In this document: positions 19,495 through 28,271 of the stretch, piece after piece | Numbering within the stretch: the first letter of the stretch is position 1 | How the letters are laid out: every line of letters begins with the position of its first letter | Assembly: GCF_019884725.1 (NCBI RefSeq) | Contig: NZ_CP082322.1 | Span: 310,001 to 374,000, forward strand | DNA length: 64,000 nucleotides | Direction: 5' to 3' | Source: Leucobacter tenebrionis | Lineage (GTDB): Bacteria > Actinomycetota > Actinomycetes > Actinomycetales > Microbacteriaceae | The notes under the pieces: model-generated | The model's database searches: none | Seen by the model: the letters and a program-made list of their open reading frames with translations, nothing else | Told to the model about the DNA's origin: nothing | Made by a program: the position numbers and the translations under genes

Positions 19495-20016
19495 ATGACT
19501 GATTCCCGCGCGCAATCGACGTACCAGGTCCGACTCGGATGGGGCGCCGCGGCGCTCGCGCGCCTCGCGGAGGCCGACATCGTGGTGGTCGTCGACGCGA
19601 TCGGCTCCCCCGACGAGCTGGCCGCGCAGGCCGTCGGACTCGCCGGGCGCCCGACGGTGTTCGCGGGCTCGCTGCGCAATGCGACCGCGACGGCGAACGC
19701 GGTGTTCCGCGAGCAGCTCGACCGCGGCGGGCGCACCGCGATCAACCTGGTGCTCGCGGGCGACGACGGCGAGTTCGCGGTCGAGGACTACCTCGCGGCC
19801 GGCGCCATCGGCGACGCGCTCTCCGCGCTCGGCATCGACCACTCGGCACCCGACGTCGCGGTGGCGGCCGAGGGCTTCCGCGCGCTCACCCGCGCGCTCA
19901 AACACCTGCTCTCGGCGAGCGAGACGGGCCTGCGGCTCTCGGCCGACGGTCGCCGCGACGAGGTCAGGGCCGCGGCAGAGCTCGACGCGGAGACCGAGGC
20001 GACCCGCCTGGCGTAG
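19495..20016 (+). CDS. ComB-like (2-phosphosulfolactate phosphatase family) protein
   Basis: 173 residues. Parts fit the ComB family: ADIVVVVDAI near residue 28 (matches the Asp of the IDVLR motif), GSLRNATATANAVF (in parts) like the tlrNgtAvA block, and GEFAVEDYLAAGAIGDALSALG (in parts) like the ED-AAGAI block. The GE and NSP motifs of true ComB enzymes are not evident, so catalytic activity on 2-phosphosulfolactate is doubtful. Start ATG at 19495; an in-frame GTG at 19447 would add 16 residues. Stands alone on the plus strand, 20 nt from the end of the sulfur operon. The link to sulfonate metabolism is inference. Confidence 0.6.
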   Translation: MTDSRAQSTYQVRLGWGAAALARLAEADIVVVVDAIGSPDELAAQAVGLAGRPTVFAGSLRNATATANAVFREQLDRGGRTAINLVLAGDDGEFAVEDYLAAGAIGDALSALGIDHSAPDVAVAAEGFRALTRALKHLLSASETGLRLSADGRRDEVRAAAELDAETEATRLA

Positions 20017-20036
20017 TACGGGCCGCCTCGGCGCGG

Positions 20037-20612
20037 CTACCGCGAGACGACCTGCCGCTTCGAGGAGATGACGCCGGTGTCGAAGCCGGCGAGGTGCAGA
20101 CCGCCGTGGAAGCGGGCGTGCTCGATCTTGACGCAGCGGTCCATGACCACGTCGAGCCCGGCGGCCTCGGCGATGCGCGCAGCCTCCTCGTTCCACGATC
20201 CGAGCTGCAGCCAGAGCGCCTTCGCGCCGATCTCGACCGCCTCCCGTGCGACGTCGGGCAGATCGTCGTGCTTGCGGAACACGTCGACGATGTCGGGCAC
20301 CACCGGCAGATCGGCGAGCGACGCGTAGACCTGCTGCCCGAGGATCCGATCGGCTCGCGGGTTCACGAAGTACACGTCGTAGGGCGAGCTCGTCAGCAGG
20401 TAGGTGGCGACGAAGTAGCTCGCCCGCGCGGGATTGTTCGACGCGCCGACGATCGCGATCGATTTCGCCCGGCGCAGGATGCCGAGGCGCTCCGCCGCGT
20501 TCGGCGCGCGCCAGGTGCGCTCCGCACGTGCCGCCTCGGGAGCGGGAGCCGGCAGGGCGCAAGCCGCGCCCGCGGCGGTATCCGCAGCGGTGTCGGGGGT
20601 GTTGTCGTTCAT
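20037..20612 (-). CDS. CoA-binding protein (YccU-like Rossmann fold)
   Basis: 191 residues. A 45-residue Ala/Pro-rich N-terminus precedes a CoA-binding Rossmann domain: SIAIVGASNNPARASYFV (in parts), VYFVNPRAD, VDVFRKHDDLP, ALWLQLGSWNEEAA and DRCVKIEHARF, all typical of the succinyl-CoA-ligase-alpha-like CoA_binding_2 family. These proteins bind CoA or acyl-CoA, but the role is unknown. Its ATG overlaps the metY stop (20609-20612, ATGA), so it is the last gene of the sulfur operon and co-translated with the sulfhydrylase. A CoA link fits the acetyl-CoA synthetase two genes upstream. Confidence 0.85.
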   Translation of the reverse strand: MNDNTPDTAADTAAGAACALPAPAPEAARAERTWRAPNAAERLGILRRAKSIAIVGASNNPARASYFVATYLLTSSPYDVYFVNPRADRILGQQVYASLADLPVVPDIVDVFRKHDDLPDVAREAVEIGAKALWLQLGSWNEEAARIAEAAGLDVVMDRCVKIEHARFHGGLHLAGFDTGVISSKRQVVSR

Positions 20613-21943
20613 CGGTGCGCTCCTGTCGCCTGTACGAGGGCCTGATCCAGGTCCCACACGATATCCTCCGGGTCTTCGAGACCGACCGAGATTCTGATGA
20701 GGTCGGCGGGCACTCCCCCGGCCTCGAGCTGCTCGGGCGTGAGCTGCTGGTGCGTGGTGGAGGCCGGGTGGATTACCAGCGTGCGGGCGTCGCCGATGTT
20801 CGCGAGGTGGCTCGCCAGCTGCAGCGAGTCGATGAAGGTCGAACCCGTCTCGCGCGCCGCCTGCAGGCGCTCGCTCTCGGAATCGAAGCTGCCGGTGGGC
20901 CGTACCCCGAACGCGAACACCGATCCCGGGCCGAGCGGCAGGTACTTCTGCGCGCGCTCCTGATGCGGGTGGCCGTCGAGTCCCGCCCAGGTGACGAACG
21001 ACACGCGGGGGTCGCTCGCGAGCCACTCGGCCACGATCCGGGCGTTCGCGACGTGCGCGTCGATGCGCTGCGGCAGCGTCTCGACGCCCTGCAGCAGGTT
21101 GAAGGCGGCCTGGGGACTCAGCGCCGGACCGATGTCGCGCAGTTGCTCGCTGCGGAGCTTGGTGAGGAATCCGTACTCGCCGAAGTTGTCCCACCAGCGG
21201 ATGCCGCCGTACGACTCGACGGGCTCGGTCATCGACGGGAACTTGCCGTTGCCCCAGTCGAAGGTGCCGGCCTCGACGACGACGCCGCCGAGCGTGGTGC
21301 CGTGCCCGCCGAGGAACTTCGTGACCGAGTGGATCACGATGTCGGCGCCGTGCTCGATCGGCCGCACGAGGTAGGGCGTCGCGAGGGTGGCGTCGACGAC
21401 GAGCGGGATGCCCGCCTCGTGCGCGACGGCCGCGAGGCCCTCGAGATCGGCGATCTCTCCCCCGGGGTTGCCGATCACCTCGACGTACAGCACCTTGGTG
21501 TTCGCGCGGATCGCGCGGCGGAACTCCTCGGGGTCGGAGCTCGCGACGAACGTCGTGTCGACGCCGAAGCGGCGCAGCGTCACGTCGAGCTGGGTGACGG
21601 TGCCGCCGTAGAGCTGCGCCGAGGCGACGATGTGGTCGCCCTGACCGACCAACGCCGCGAAGGTGATGAACTCGGCCGACATGCCGCTCGCGGTCGCGAC
21701 CGCGCCGATGCCGCCCTCGAGCGAGGCAATCCGCTCCTCGAGCGCCGCGACGGTGGGGTTGCCGATGCGCGAGTAGATGTTGCCGTACTTCTGCAGGGCG
21801 AAGAGGCTCGCCGCGTCCTGCGCGTCGTCGAACACGAACGACGTGGTCTGGTAGATCGGCACGGCTCGCGCGCCGGTGGCGGCGTCGGGTGTGCCGCCCG
21901 CGTGGAGGGCCCGGGTGCGGAACCCGAAACGGTGCTCGCTCAT
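20609..21943 (-). CDS. metY: O-acetylhomoserine sulfhydrylase (MetY)
   Basis: 444 residues, PLP-dependent Cys/Met metabolism family. Makes homocysteine and acetate from O-acetylhomoserine and sulfide. Seen: YSRIGNPTVAALEERIASLEGG (in parts), GTVTQLDVTLRRFGVD (in parts), the PLP-lysine block HSVTKFLGGHGTTLGG (in parts), and the late IHPASTTHQQLTPEQ segment (in parts) that distinguishes the direct sulfhydrylases. The start ATG overlaps the acs stop (21940-21943, ATGA). The operon also imports a sulfur compound, so sulfide is the likely sulfur form entering this step. Confidence 0.93.
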   Translation of the reverse strand: MSEHRFGFRTRALHAGGTPDAATGARAVPIYQTTSFVFDDAQDAASLFALQKYGNIYSRIGNPTVAALEERIASLEGGIGAVATASGMSAEFITFAALVGQGDHIVASAQLYGGTVTQLDVTLRRFGVDTTFVASSDPEEFRRAIRANTKVLYVEVIGNPGGEIADLEGLAAVAHEAGIPLVVDATLATPYLVRPIEHGADIVIHSVTKFLGGHGTTLGGVVVEAGTFDWGNGKFPSMTEPVESYGGIRWWDNFGEYGFLTKLRSEQLRDIGPALSPQAAFNLLQGVETLPQRIDAHVANARIVAEWLASDPRVSFVTWAGLDGHPHQERAQKYLPLGPGSVFAFGVRPTGSFDSESERLQAARETGSTFIDSLQLASHLANIGDARTLVIHPASTTHQQLTPEQLEAGGVPADLIRISVGLEDPEDIVWDLDQALVQATGAHR

Positions 21944-23958
21944 CTGTTCTCCTTCTCTGGAAGATGCTGGTGCTGGGCCAGGCGCACGGCTTCGCGCACG
22001 CCCTCGACGGCCCAGGGGTTCTGCAGGCTGGTGGTGTCGCCGAGCGGGTCGCCCTGCCACAACTGCGCGAGCAGTCGGCGCAGGATCTTGCCCGAGCGGG
22101 TCTTGGGGAGCTCTGGCACGCGGACCACGATCTTCGGTTTCGCGATCGGCCCGATGTCTCGGGCGACCCGCGCGCGGAGCTCGTCGTGGTCGGCCTCCCC
22201 GGCCGCGCCGTCCACCACGAACGCGGCGACCGCCTGCCCGGTGACGGCATCGCTCACGCCGGTCACGCCGGCTTCGCCGACGGCGGGGTGCGCGACGAGC
22301 GACGACTCGATCTCGATGGTCGAGAGGCGGTGCCCCGAGACGTTCACGACGTCGTCGAGGCGGCCGAGGATCCAGATGCAGCCGTCGGCGTCGACCGTGG
22401 CTCCGTCCCCCGCCACGTAGTAGCCCCCGTGCTCCCCCTTGCCGGCGTACGCGGCCCAGTACGAGTCGCGGTAGCGCTCGGGATCGCCCCAGACGGTGCG
22501 CGCCATGCCCGGCCAGGGGCGGCGCGCGACGAGGGTTCCCGCGCGGCCCGGGGCGACGGGTTCCCCGTGCTCGTCGACGACGGCCATATCGATTCCGGGC
22601 AGGGGGACCGTCGCCGATCCTGGCTTGAGCGTCGTGACGCCGGGGAGCGGCGCGATCATGGCGGCGCCGGTCTCCGACTGCCACCAGGTGTCGATCACCG
22701 GCACCTCGTCGCGCCCGAAGTTGCGCCGGAACCAGACCCACGCCTCGGGGTTGATGGCCTCGCCGACGGTGCCGAGCAGCCGGATCGACGAGAGGTCGTG
22801 TCCGCTCGGCTCGTGGGCGGCGGGGAGTTCGTCGCCGAACCAGGTCATGAGGGTGCGGATCAGCGTGGGGGCCGTGTAGTACACGGTCACGCCGTAGCGC
22901 TCGATGATCTCGAGGTGCCGTCCGCGGTGCGGGGTGTCGGGGGTGCCCTCGTAGATCACCTGCGTGAGCCCGTTCGAGAGCGGGCCGTAGATCTCGTAGG
23001 TGTGCGCCGTGACCCACGCGAGGTCGGCGGTGCACCAGTGCACGTCGTCGGGTTTCGCGTCGAAGTGCGCCCAGTGGGCCCAGCTCGCGTGCGCGAGATA
23101 GCCGCCCGAGGTGTGCACGAGGCCCTTCGGCTTACCCGTGGTACCCGAGGTGTAGATGATGAAGAGCGGGTGCTCGGCGTCGAAGGGCTCGGGATCATGG
23201 TGCTCCGGCTGCGCCCCGATCGCCTCGTGCCACCACACGTCCCGCCCCTCGGTCCACGGCACGTCGAGACCCGTGCGGCGCACGACGAGCACGTGCTCGA
23301 GGTGCGGCAGATCCCGCGCCGCCTCGTCGGCCGCCGACTTGACCTCGACCGCCCTGCCGCGCCGGTACTGCCCGTCGCTCGTGACCAGCAGTCTGGCCCC
23401 TGTATCCTCGAGGCGGAATCGCACGGCCTCGGCCGAGAAGCCGCCGAACACGAGCGAGTGGACCGCGCCGATCCTCGCGCAGGCGAGGGCGATCACCACG
23501 GTCTCGACGAGCACGGGGAGGTACACGACCACCCGATCGCCCGGCTCGATGCCGAGCGCGAGCAGCCCGTTCGCCGCCTGCGAGACCCGGCGCTGCAGAT
23601 CCGCGTAGGTCACGGCCTCGCGATCGCCGGGCTCGCCCTCGAAGTACAGTGCGACCTTGTCGCCCCGGCCGGCCTCCACATGGCGGTCGACGCAGTTGAA
23701 CGCCACGTTGAGCGAGCCGCCCGCGAACCACTCGGCCCGGGGCACCGTGAGGCCGTCGGGTCCTTCCAGCGGGGGTTCCCAGGTGTGCGCGGTGCGCCAC
23801 CGCTCCGCCCAGTGCAACCGCTCGGCCGCGCGCTCCCAGAAGGCGATCGGGTCGGCGGCCGCGGCCGCGTAGATCGACGCGTCCACGTTCGCCTCGGCCG
23901 CCAGGGCGGCGGGTGCGGGGAAGGTTCGCGTCTCCGCGAGACGCGCTTCGGCGTTCAC
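21940..23958 (-). CDS. acs: acetyl-CoA synthetase (AMP-forming acetate/propionate-CoA ligase)
   Basis: 672 residues from a GTG at 23958, chosen because AGGAGG lies 5 nt upstream and the codon overlaps the permease stop (GTGA, 23955-23958); the GTG at 23964 sits inside the ribosome binding site. ANL superfamily: P-loop YTSGTTGKPKGLVH, DTWWQSETG (the Trp limits the pocket to short acids), YVAGDGA, NVSGHRLSTIEIE and the C-terminal PKTRSGKILRR with the acetylatable Lys. Cytoplasmic; activates acetate. Placed directly before metY, whose reaction releases acetate. Confidence 0.93.
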   Translation of the reverse strand: MNAEARLAETRTFPAPAALAAEANVDASIYAAAAADPIAFWERAAERLHWAERWRTAHTWEPPLEGPDGLTVPRAEWFAGGSLNVAFNCVDRHVEAGRGDKVALYFEGEPGDREAVTYADLQRRVSQAANGLLALGIEPGDRVVVYLPVLVETVVIALACARIGAVHSLVFGGFSAEAVRFRLEDTGARLLVTSDGQYRRGRAVEVKSAADEAARDLPHLEHVLVVRRTGLDVPWTEGRDVWWHEAIGAQPEHHDPEPFDAEHPLFIIYTSGTTGKPKGLVHTSGGYLAHASWAHWAHFDAKPDDVHWCTADLAWVTAHTYEIYGPLSNGLTQVIYEGTPDTPHRGRHLEIIERYGVTVYYTAPTLIRTLMTWFGDELPAAHEPSGHDLSSIRLLGTVGEAINPEAWVWFRRNFGRDEVPVIDTWWQSETGAAMIAPLPGVTTLKPGSATVPLPGIDMAVVDEHGEPVAPGRAGTLVARRPWPGMARTVWGDPERYRDSYWAAYAGKGEHGGYYVAGDGATVDADGCIWILGRLDDVVNVSGHRLSTIEIESSLVAHPAVGEAGVTGVSDAVTGQAVAAFVVDGAAGEADHDELRARVARDIGPIAKPKIVVRVPELPKTRSGKILRRLLAQLWQGDPLGDTTSLQNPWAVEGVREAVRLAQHQHLPEKENR

Positions 23959-24776
23959 ATCCACCTCCTGAGCACGGCCTTCTCGAACAGCACGAGGATC
24001 GCGTTGGTGATCGTGCCGAGCAGGGCGAGCAGCACGATGGCGAGCAGGATCCGATCCACCCGCCCCGTCTGCTGCGAATCACTGAGCATCCACCCGAGGC
24101 CCATCGAGGCGCCCAGCAGCTCGGCCGCGACGAGGAACAGCCAGGACTGCGCGAGCGCGAGCCGCAGGCCTGAGACGACCGCGGGAACGACGGCGGGCAG
24201 CTGCACCGTGCGGAACAGCGACCAGCCCCGCAGGCCGAAGGTGCGCCCGGCCTCGACCAGTTGGGGGTCGACGTGCCTGAGCGCGTCGGCCACCGTGGTG
24301 TACACGGGGAAGAACGCGCCGATGGCGACGAGCGTCACCTTCGACTCCTCGCCGACCTGCATCCACAGGATGAGCAGCGGCACCCACGCCAGCGACGGGA
24401 CGGCGCGCAACGCGACCAGCATCGGGGCGAGCAGCACGCCGCCGATCCGCGACAGCCCCACGATCGCCGCCATCGCGAGCGCCACGAGCGAGCCGACCGC
24501 GAAGCCGATGAAGACGCGCTGCACCGAGATGGCGACGTGCAGCCACAGCTCGCCCCGCTGCACGAGCTCGATCCCCGCCTCCACGACCGACCAGGGACTC
24601 GGGAGCCGGTACTCGGGTACCATGCCCGATCCCGTGACGAACTGCCACACCGCGATGATGGCGACCGGCACGACGAAGCCGCCGGCGACCCTCACCCAGG
24701 TGCGCGACCACGGGGAGGGTCGCGGCGAGGTGCGCTGCTGCGCCGCGCCCGCGACCGCGGCCGTATCTGCGGTCAT
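23955..24776 (-). CDS. ssuC: aliphatic sulfonate-type ABC transporter permease (SsuC-like)
   Basis: 273 residues. Membrane permease with about six segments; the cytoplasmic EAA loop is ALRHVDPQLVEAGRTFGLRG in parts, followed by FRTVQLPAVVPAVVSGLRLALAQSW in parts, which is typical of the nitrate/sulfonate/taurine importer family. The substrate is inferred from family and operon context only. Overlaps the binding-protein stop at 24773-24776 (ATGA) and the acs start at its 3' end. Confidence 0.85.
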   Translation of the reverse strand: MTADTAAVAGAAQQRTSPRPSPWSRTWVRVAGGFVVPVAIIAVWQFVTGSGMVPEYRLPSPWSVVEAGIELVQRGELWLHVAISVQRVFIGFAVGSLVALAMAAIVGLSRIGGVLLAPMLVALRAVPSLAWVPLLILWMQVGEESKVTLVAIGAFFPVYTTVADALRHVDPQLVEAGRTFGLRGWSLFRTVQLPAVVPAVVSGLRLALAQSWLFLVAAELLGASMGLGWMLSDSQQTGRVDRILLAIVLLALLGTITNAILVLFEKAVLRRWM

Positions 24777-25801
24777 TCGGTCGCCTTCAGGGCGAACTCG
24801 TCCTCGACGATCGACGAGATGGCCTCGTCGATCGCCTCCTGGCCGCCTTTGACGTCGCCCGACTCGGCGATGATCGGGGCGATCTTCTCGAGCACCCGCA
24901 CCTGAGCGTCGCCCGGCACGCCCGAGACGTCGAGATTCGAGCGCTCCTCGATCACGGTCTTCGCGACCTGGAGATCGATCGAGGCCGCGTCGGCGAGCAG
25001 CTGCGCCGCCTCCTCGGGGTGCGCGAGCGCCCAGACCCGCGCCTCCTCGTAGGCGTCGACGACGACCTGCGCCACATCCGGGTGATCGGTGATGAACTCC
25101 TCGGTTGCGTTGAGGAAGCCGTAGGTGTTGAAATCAACGTTGCGGTAGATGAGCTTGTCGCCCGACTCGACCTCGGCCGCCGCCATGATGGGGTCGAGCC
25201 CGCTCCACGCGTCGACCGAGCCGCCGTCGAGGAGCGCCCGGCCGTCGGCGTGCTGCACGTTCTGCACCTCGACGTCGTCGAGGCTCAGACCGGCCTCTTC
25301 GAGCGCCTGCAGCAGGAAGAAGTAGGGGTCGGTGCCCTTCGTGGCCGCGACGGACTTGCCCTCGAGCTGCGCGACATCGGTGATATCGCTGTCGGGGCCG
25401 ACGACGAGCGCGGACCACTCCGGCTGCGAGTAGATGTCGATCACCTTGATGGGAGAACCGTTGGCTCGGGCGAACAGCGCGGCCGAGCCCGCCGTCGAGC
25501 CGATGTCGACGGAGCCGGAGCGCAGCAGCTCGTTCGCCTTGTTGCTGCCGGCGGACTGCTCCCAGTTGACCTCGACCGAGTCGCCGAGCGCCTCCTCGAT
25601 CAGACCTTGATCCTTCACCACGAGGCTGAGCGGGTTGTAGGTGGCCCAGTCGAGCGACAGGGTGCTCGTCGACCACTCGCCGCCCTCGGCGTTCGCGGCG
25701 GCGCTCTCGGCGCCCTCCCCCTGCACGCAGCCGGCCAGGAGCAGCGCCGTCGCCCCGGCGAGAGCGGTGGCGGGAATGATTCGGCGGGTGATGGTGCTCA
25801 T
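24773..25801 (-). CDS. ssuA: aliphatic sulfonate-type ABC transporter substrate-binding lipoprotein (SsuA-like)
   Basis: 342 residues. Lipoprotein signal with lipobox LLAGC (Cys25), then an SsuA/NMT1-type periplasmic-binding fold: LSLDWATYNPLSLVVKDQGLIEEALG (in parts), NELLRSGSVDIGSTAGSAAL (in parts), KVIDIYSQPEWSALVV (in parts), VAATKGTDPYFFLLQALEEAG (in parts). The KGTDPYF loop is the pattern of sulfonate and taurine binders. Transport of an alkanesulfonate or similar anion is the likely role. ATG overlaps the ssuB stop (25798-25801). Confidence 0.87.
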   Translation of the reverse strand: MSTITRRIIPATALAGATALLLAGCVQGEGAESAAANAEGGEWSTSTLSLDWATYNPLSLVVKDQGLIEEALGDSVEVNWEQSAGSNKANELLRSGSVDIGSTAGSAALFARANGSPIKVIDIYSQPEWSALVVGPDSDITDVAQLEGKSVAATKGTDPYFFLLQALEEAGLSLDDVEVQNVQHADGRALLDGGSVDAWSGLDPIMAAAEVESGDKLIYRNVDFNTYGFLNATEEFITDHPDVAQVVVDAYEEARVWALAHPEEAAQLLADAASIDLQVAKTVIEERSNLDVSGVPGDAQVRVLEKIAPIIAESGDVKGGQEAIDEAISSIVEDEFALKATE

Positions 25802-26736
25802 GCGTTCTCCTTGGTAGTGAGCTTGTGGACCCCCAGCCCGTCGAGCAGGCTGGTGCGCAGATCGGTGAAGGCGCGGGCGCCGCGGTCGCGAGGGCGGGTG
25901 CCGGGCACGGGGACGAGGCGGGCGATCGAACCGTCCGTGCGGCGCGAGTCGGGCGCCGTCTCGGGGGCGGCGCCCGGGGTGCGGACGGATCCCAGCGCGT
26001 CGATGCCCGACGACGAACCGAGGGCGACGATGCGTGCCCGGGGCCGCGGGGGTCCGGCCTGCGCGGCGTGGAGATTGCGGAGCATCAGCACGCGGTCGGC
26101 GAGGTAGAGCGCCTCCTCGACGTCGTGGGTGACCAGCACGACCGTGGTCGGCTGGGCCCGGTGGATGTCGAGCAGCAGGTCGTGCATCTTCAGGCGGGTG
26201 AGCGCGTCGAGCGCGCCGAACGGCTCGTCGAGCAGGAGCACGCGCGGGCTGCGGGCGAGGGCGCGCGCCAGCGACGCGCGCTGCGCCATGCCGCCGGAGA
26301 CCTCGCGCGGGCGCTGATCCGCCGCGTGGGCGAGCCCCACGAGCTCGAGCAGCTCGGCGACGCGCTCCCTCGCCTGACGCCCGCGGGTGCCGCGGGGCAG
26401 GCCCAACGCGATGTTCTGCGCGATCGTGCGCCAGGGCATCAGCCTCGGCTCCTGGAACGCGATCGCCGTCGAATCGTCGTGCGCGCTGATCCCCTCGTCG
26501 TCGAGCGTGATGGATCCGGCCGTCGGCAGGTCGAGCCCGCCGATCAGGCGCAGCAGCGTCGATTTGCCGCAGCCGGAGGGGCCGACGACCGCGATGATCT
26601 CCCCGGGCCGCACCTCGAGCGACAGGTCACGCAGCACCGTGCGAGCTCCCTCCCTGGTCGGGAAGGTGCGTTCGACCTCTGCGATGCGCACGTGCCCCGC
26701 GGGGGCGGCGCTGGGTGATGCGACGGGTTCGGGCAT
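25798..26736 (-). CDS. ssuB: aliphatic sulfonate-type ABC transporter ATP-binding protein (SsuB-like)
   Basis: 312 residues if the ATG at 26736 is used; a GTG six bases upstream (26742) is equally possible and neither has a clear ribosome binding site, so the mRNA may be nearly leaderless. ABC ATPase of the nitrate/sulfonate class: Walker A VGPSGCGKST, AFQEPRLMPWRTIAQNI (in parts), VSGGMAQRASLARAL signature (in parts), Walker B LLLDEPFGALD, switch THDVEEAL. The C-terminal 75 residues after the ATPase core are Pro/Arg/Gly-rich and unusual for the family. First gene of the six-gene sulfur operon. Confidence 0.87.
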   Translation of the reverse strand: MPEPVASPSAAPAGHVRIAEVERTFPTREGARTVLRDLSLEVRPGEIIAVVGPSGCGKSTLLRLIGGLDLPTAGSITLDDEGISAHDDSTAIAFQEPRLMPWRTIAQNIALGLPRGTRGRQARERVAELLELVGLAHAADQRPREVSGGMAQRASLARALARSPRVLLLDEPFGALDALTRLKMHDLLLDIHRAQPTTVVLVTHDVEEALYLADRVLMLRNLHAAQAGPPRPRARIVALGSSSGIDALGSVRTPGAAPETAPDSRRTDGSIARLVPVPGTRPRDRGARAFTDLRTSLLDGLGVHKLTTKENA

Positions 26737-26819
26737 AGGCACCAGAATGCACGAACGCGAACCCGTCGAAAAACCGGGCTGTAACCTGACGACGCATTTC
26801 TGACAGGCGGCCGGAACCC

Positions 26820-26846
26820 GCGACCGCGCACGGCGGGAGCGGTCGC
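26820..26846 (-). terminator. possible terminator hairpin after the NtaA-like gene
   Basis: Arms GCGACCGC and GCGGTCGC (26820-26827, 26839-26846) with an 11-nt loop, in the 137-nt gap between the NtaA-like stop and the ssuB start. No T-run follows on the minus strand, so termination is uncertain. Confidence 0.3.
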
Positions 26847-26873
26847 CGGACCCGACCGGGCGGATCCGGCGCT

Positions 26874-28247
26874 TCAGCCGGTGAAGCGGTATGCGGCGCC
26901 GCGGTGGTCCTCGGCGAGGTGCGGGCCGCGGCCGCCCAGCCGCTCGCGCAGTGTGACGGGTTCCGCCGCGGGCTCCCGCAGGAGGCCCCGGCGGCGCAGC
27001 TCCGGGGACACCAGCCGCGCGAAGCGCTCGAGATCGGCCGGGCGCACCGCGGCCGAGATGTTGAAGCCGTCGACGCCGGTCTCACGCATCCAGCGCTCGA
27101 GCTCGTCGGCGACGGTCTGCGGCGATCCGACGATCACGGGGCCGCGACCGCCGATCGCGACGAACTCGGCGAGATCCCGCACCGTCCACGTCGTGCCGTC
27201 GGCGAGCGTGGTGAAGGAGGCGAGCGCCGACTGGTTCGCGTCGGTGACGATGTGCTCGAGCTCCTGCTCGGGCCGGGCGCCCGCGAAGTCGACGCCGGTC
27301 CAGCCGCTGAAGAGCGCGAGCGCAGACTCGGTGTCGACGTACGAGCGATACTCGTCGAGGCGTGCCTGCGCGGCCTCGTCGGTCTCGGCGACGACGACCG
27401 TCGCGAGCGTGAAGATCTTGATCGCGTCGCGGGGGCGCCCCTCGGCTTCGAGGCCGTCGCGCACACCGTCCACCCACTTGCGCACGAGCGCCGTGCTGCC
27501 TCCCGAGAAGAAGATCGCCTCGGCGTGATCGACCGCGAACCGCTGCCCCCGCTTCGAGGCGCCCGCCTGGAACAGGAACGGCGTGCGCTGCGGCCCCGGC
27601 TCGGCGAGCGCCTGCCCCGGCACCTGGAAGTGCTCGCCGTCGTGCCGGATCTCGCGCACCCGTTCGGGGTCGACGAACACGCCCCGCTCGCGATCGGAGA
27701 CCACCGCGCTCGGCGCGAAGGAGCCCTCGAACAGCCGGTACATGACCTCGAGGTACTCGTCGGCCCGGTCGTAGCGCTCGTCGTGCGGGACCTGCGCGTC
27801 GCGGCCGACGATGTTGCGCGCCGCGGAGTCCTGGTAGCTCGTCACGATGTTCCAGGCGACGCGCCCGTCGGTGAAGTGGTCGAGCGTCGTGAGGGTGCGT
27901 GCGAGGAGGTACGGGTGCTCGTACGACACGGAGGCGGTCACGCCGAAGCCGAGGTGCTCGGTGACCGCGGCCATCGCCGGCACCGCGACGAGCGGATCGA
28001 GCAGCGGGAACTGCACCCCGCCGCGGGCGGCCTGGTCGCCGTTGCCGCCGTAGACGTCGTACACGCCCACGATGTCGGCGAGGAACAGCGAGGCGAATCC
28101 GCCCTCCTCGAGCGTCGTCGCGAGGGAGGTCCAGTAGTCGAGCCTCCGATAGCGCTCGACGCCGGAGTCGGGGTGCCGCCACAGCCCCGGCGACTGGTGC
28201 ACGGGGGCCAGCATGTCGAACGCGTTCAGCAGGATCTCGCGGGTCAT
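26874..28247 (-). CDS. NtaA/SnaA/DszA-family FMN-dependent monooxygenase
   Basis: 457 residues. Luciferase-like TIM-barrel enzyme that uses FMNH2 and O2; relatives oxidise nitrilotriacetate, pristinamycin, dibenzothiophene sulfone or small organosulfur compounds. Landmarks: LWRHPDSGVERYRRLDYWTSLATTLEEGGF (in parts), DIVGVYDVYGG, DHFTDGRVAWNIVTSY (in parts), PFLFQAGASKRG and VIVGSPQTVADELERWM (in parts). No flavin reductase gene is nearby, so FMNH2 must come from elsewhere. Forms an operon with the MFS (24 nt upstream) and the SfnB/DszC-like gene; release of sulfur from an organosulfur compound is the favoured guess. Confidence 0.88.
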   Translation of the reverse strand: MTREILLNAFDMLAPVHQSPGLWRHPDSGVERYRRLDYWTSLATTLEEGGFASLFLADIVGVYDVYGGNGDQAARGGVQFPLLDPLVAVPAMAAVTEHLGFGVTASVSYEHPYLLARTLTTLDHFTDGRVAWNIVTSYQDSAARNIVGRDAQVPHDERYDRADEYLEVMYRLFEGSFAPSAVVSDRERGVFVDPERVREIRHDGEHFQVPGQALAEPGPQRTPFLFQAGASKRGQRFAVDHAEAIFFSGGSTALVRKWVDGVRDGLEAEGRPRDAIKIFTLATVVVAETDEAAQARLDEYRSYVDTESALALFSGWTGVDFAGARPEQELEHIVTDANQSALASFTTLADGTTWTVRDLAEFVAIGGRGPVIVGSPQTVADELERWMRETGVDGFNISAAVRPADLERFARLVSPELRRRGLLREPAAEPVTLRERLGGRGPHLAEDHRGAAYRFTG

Positions 28248-28271
28248 GTCTTCCTTCGCTCGGTTCTCGGG

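Noticed and set aside
21889..24852. 987-codon plus-strand open frame
   Set aside because: Antisense to acs and the ssuC permease, no motifs.
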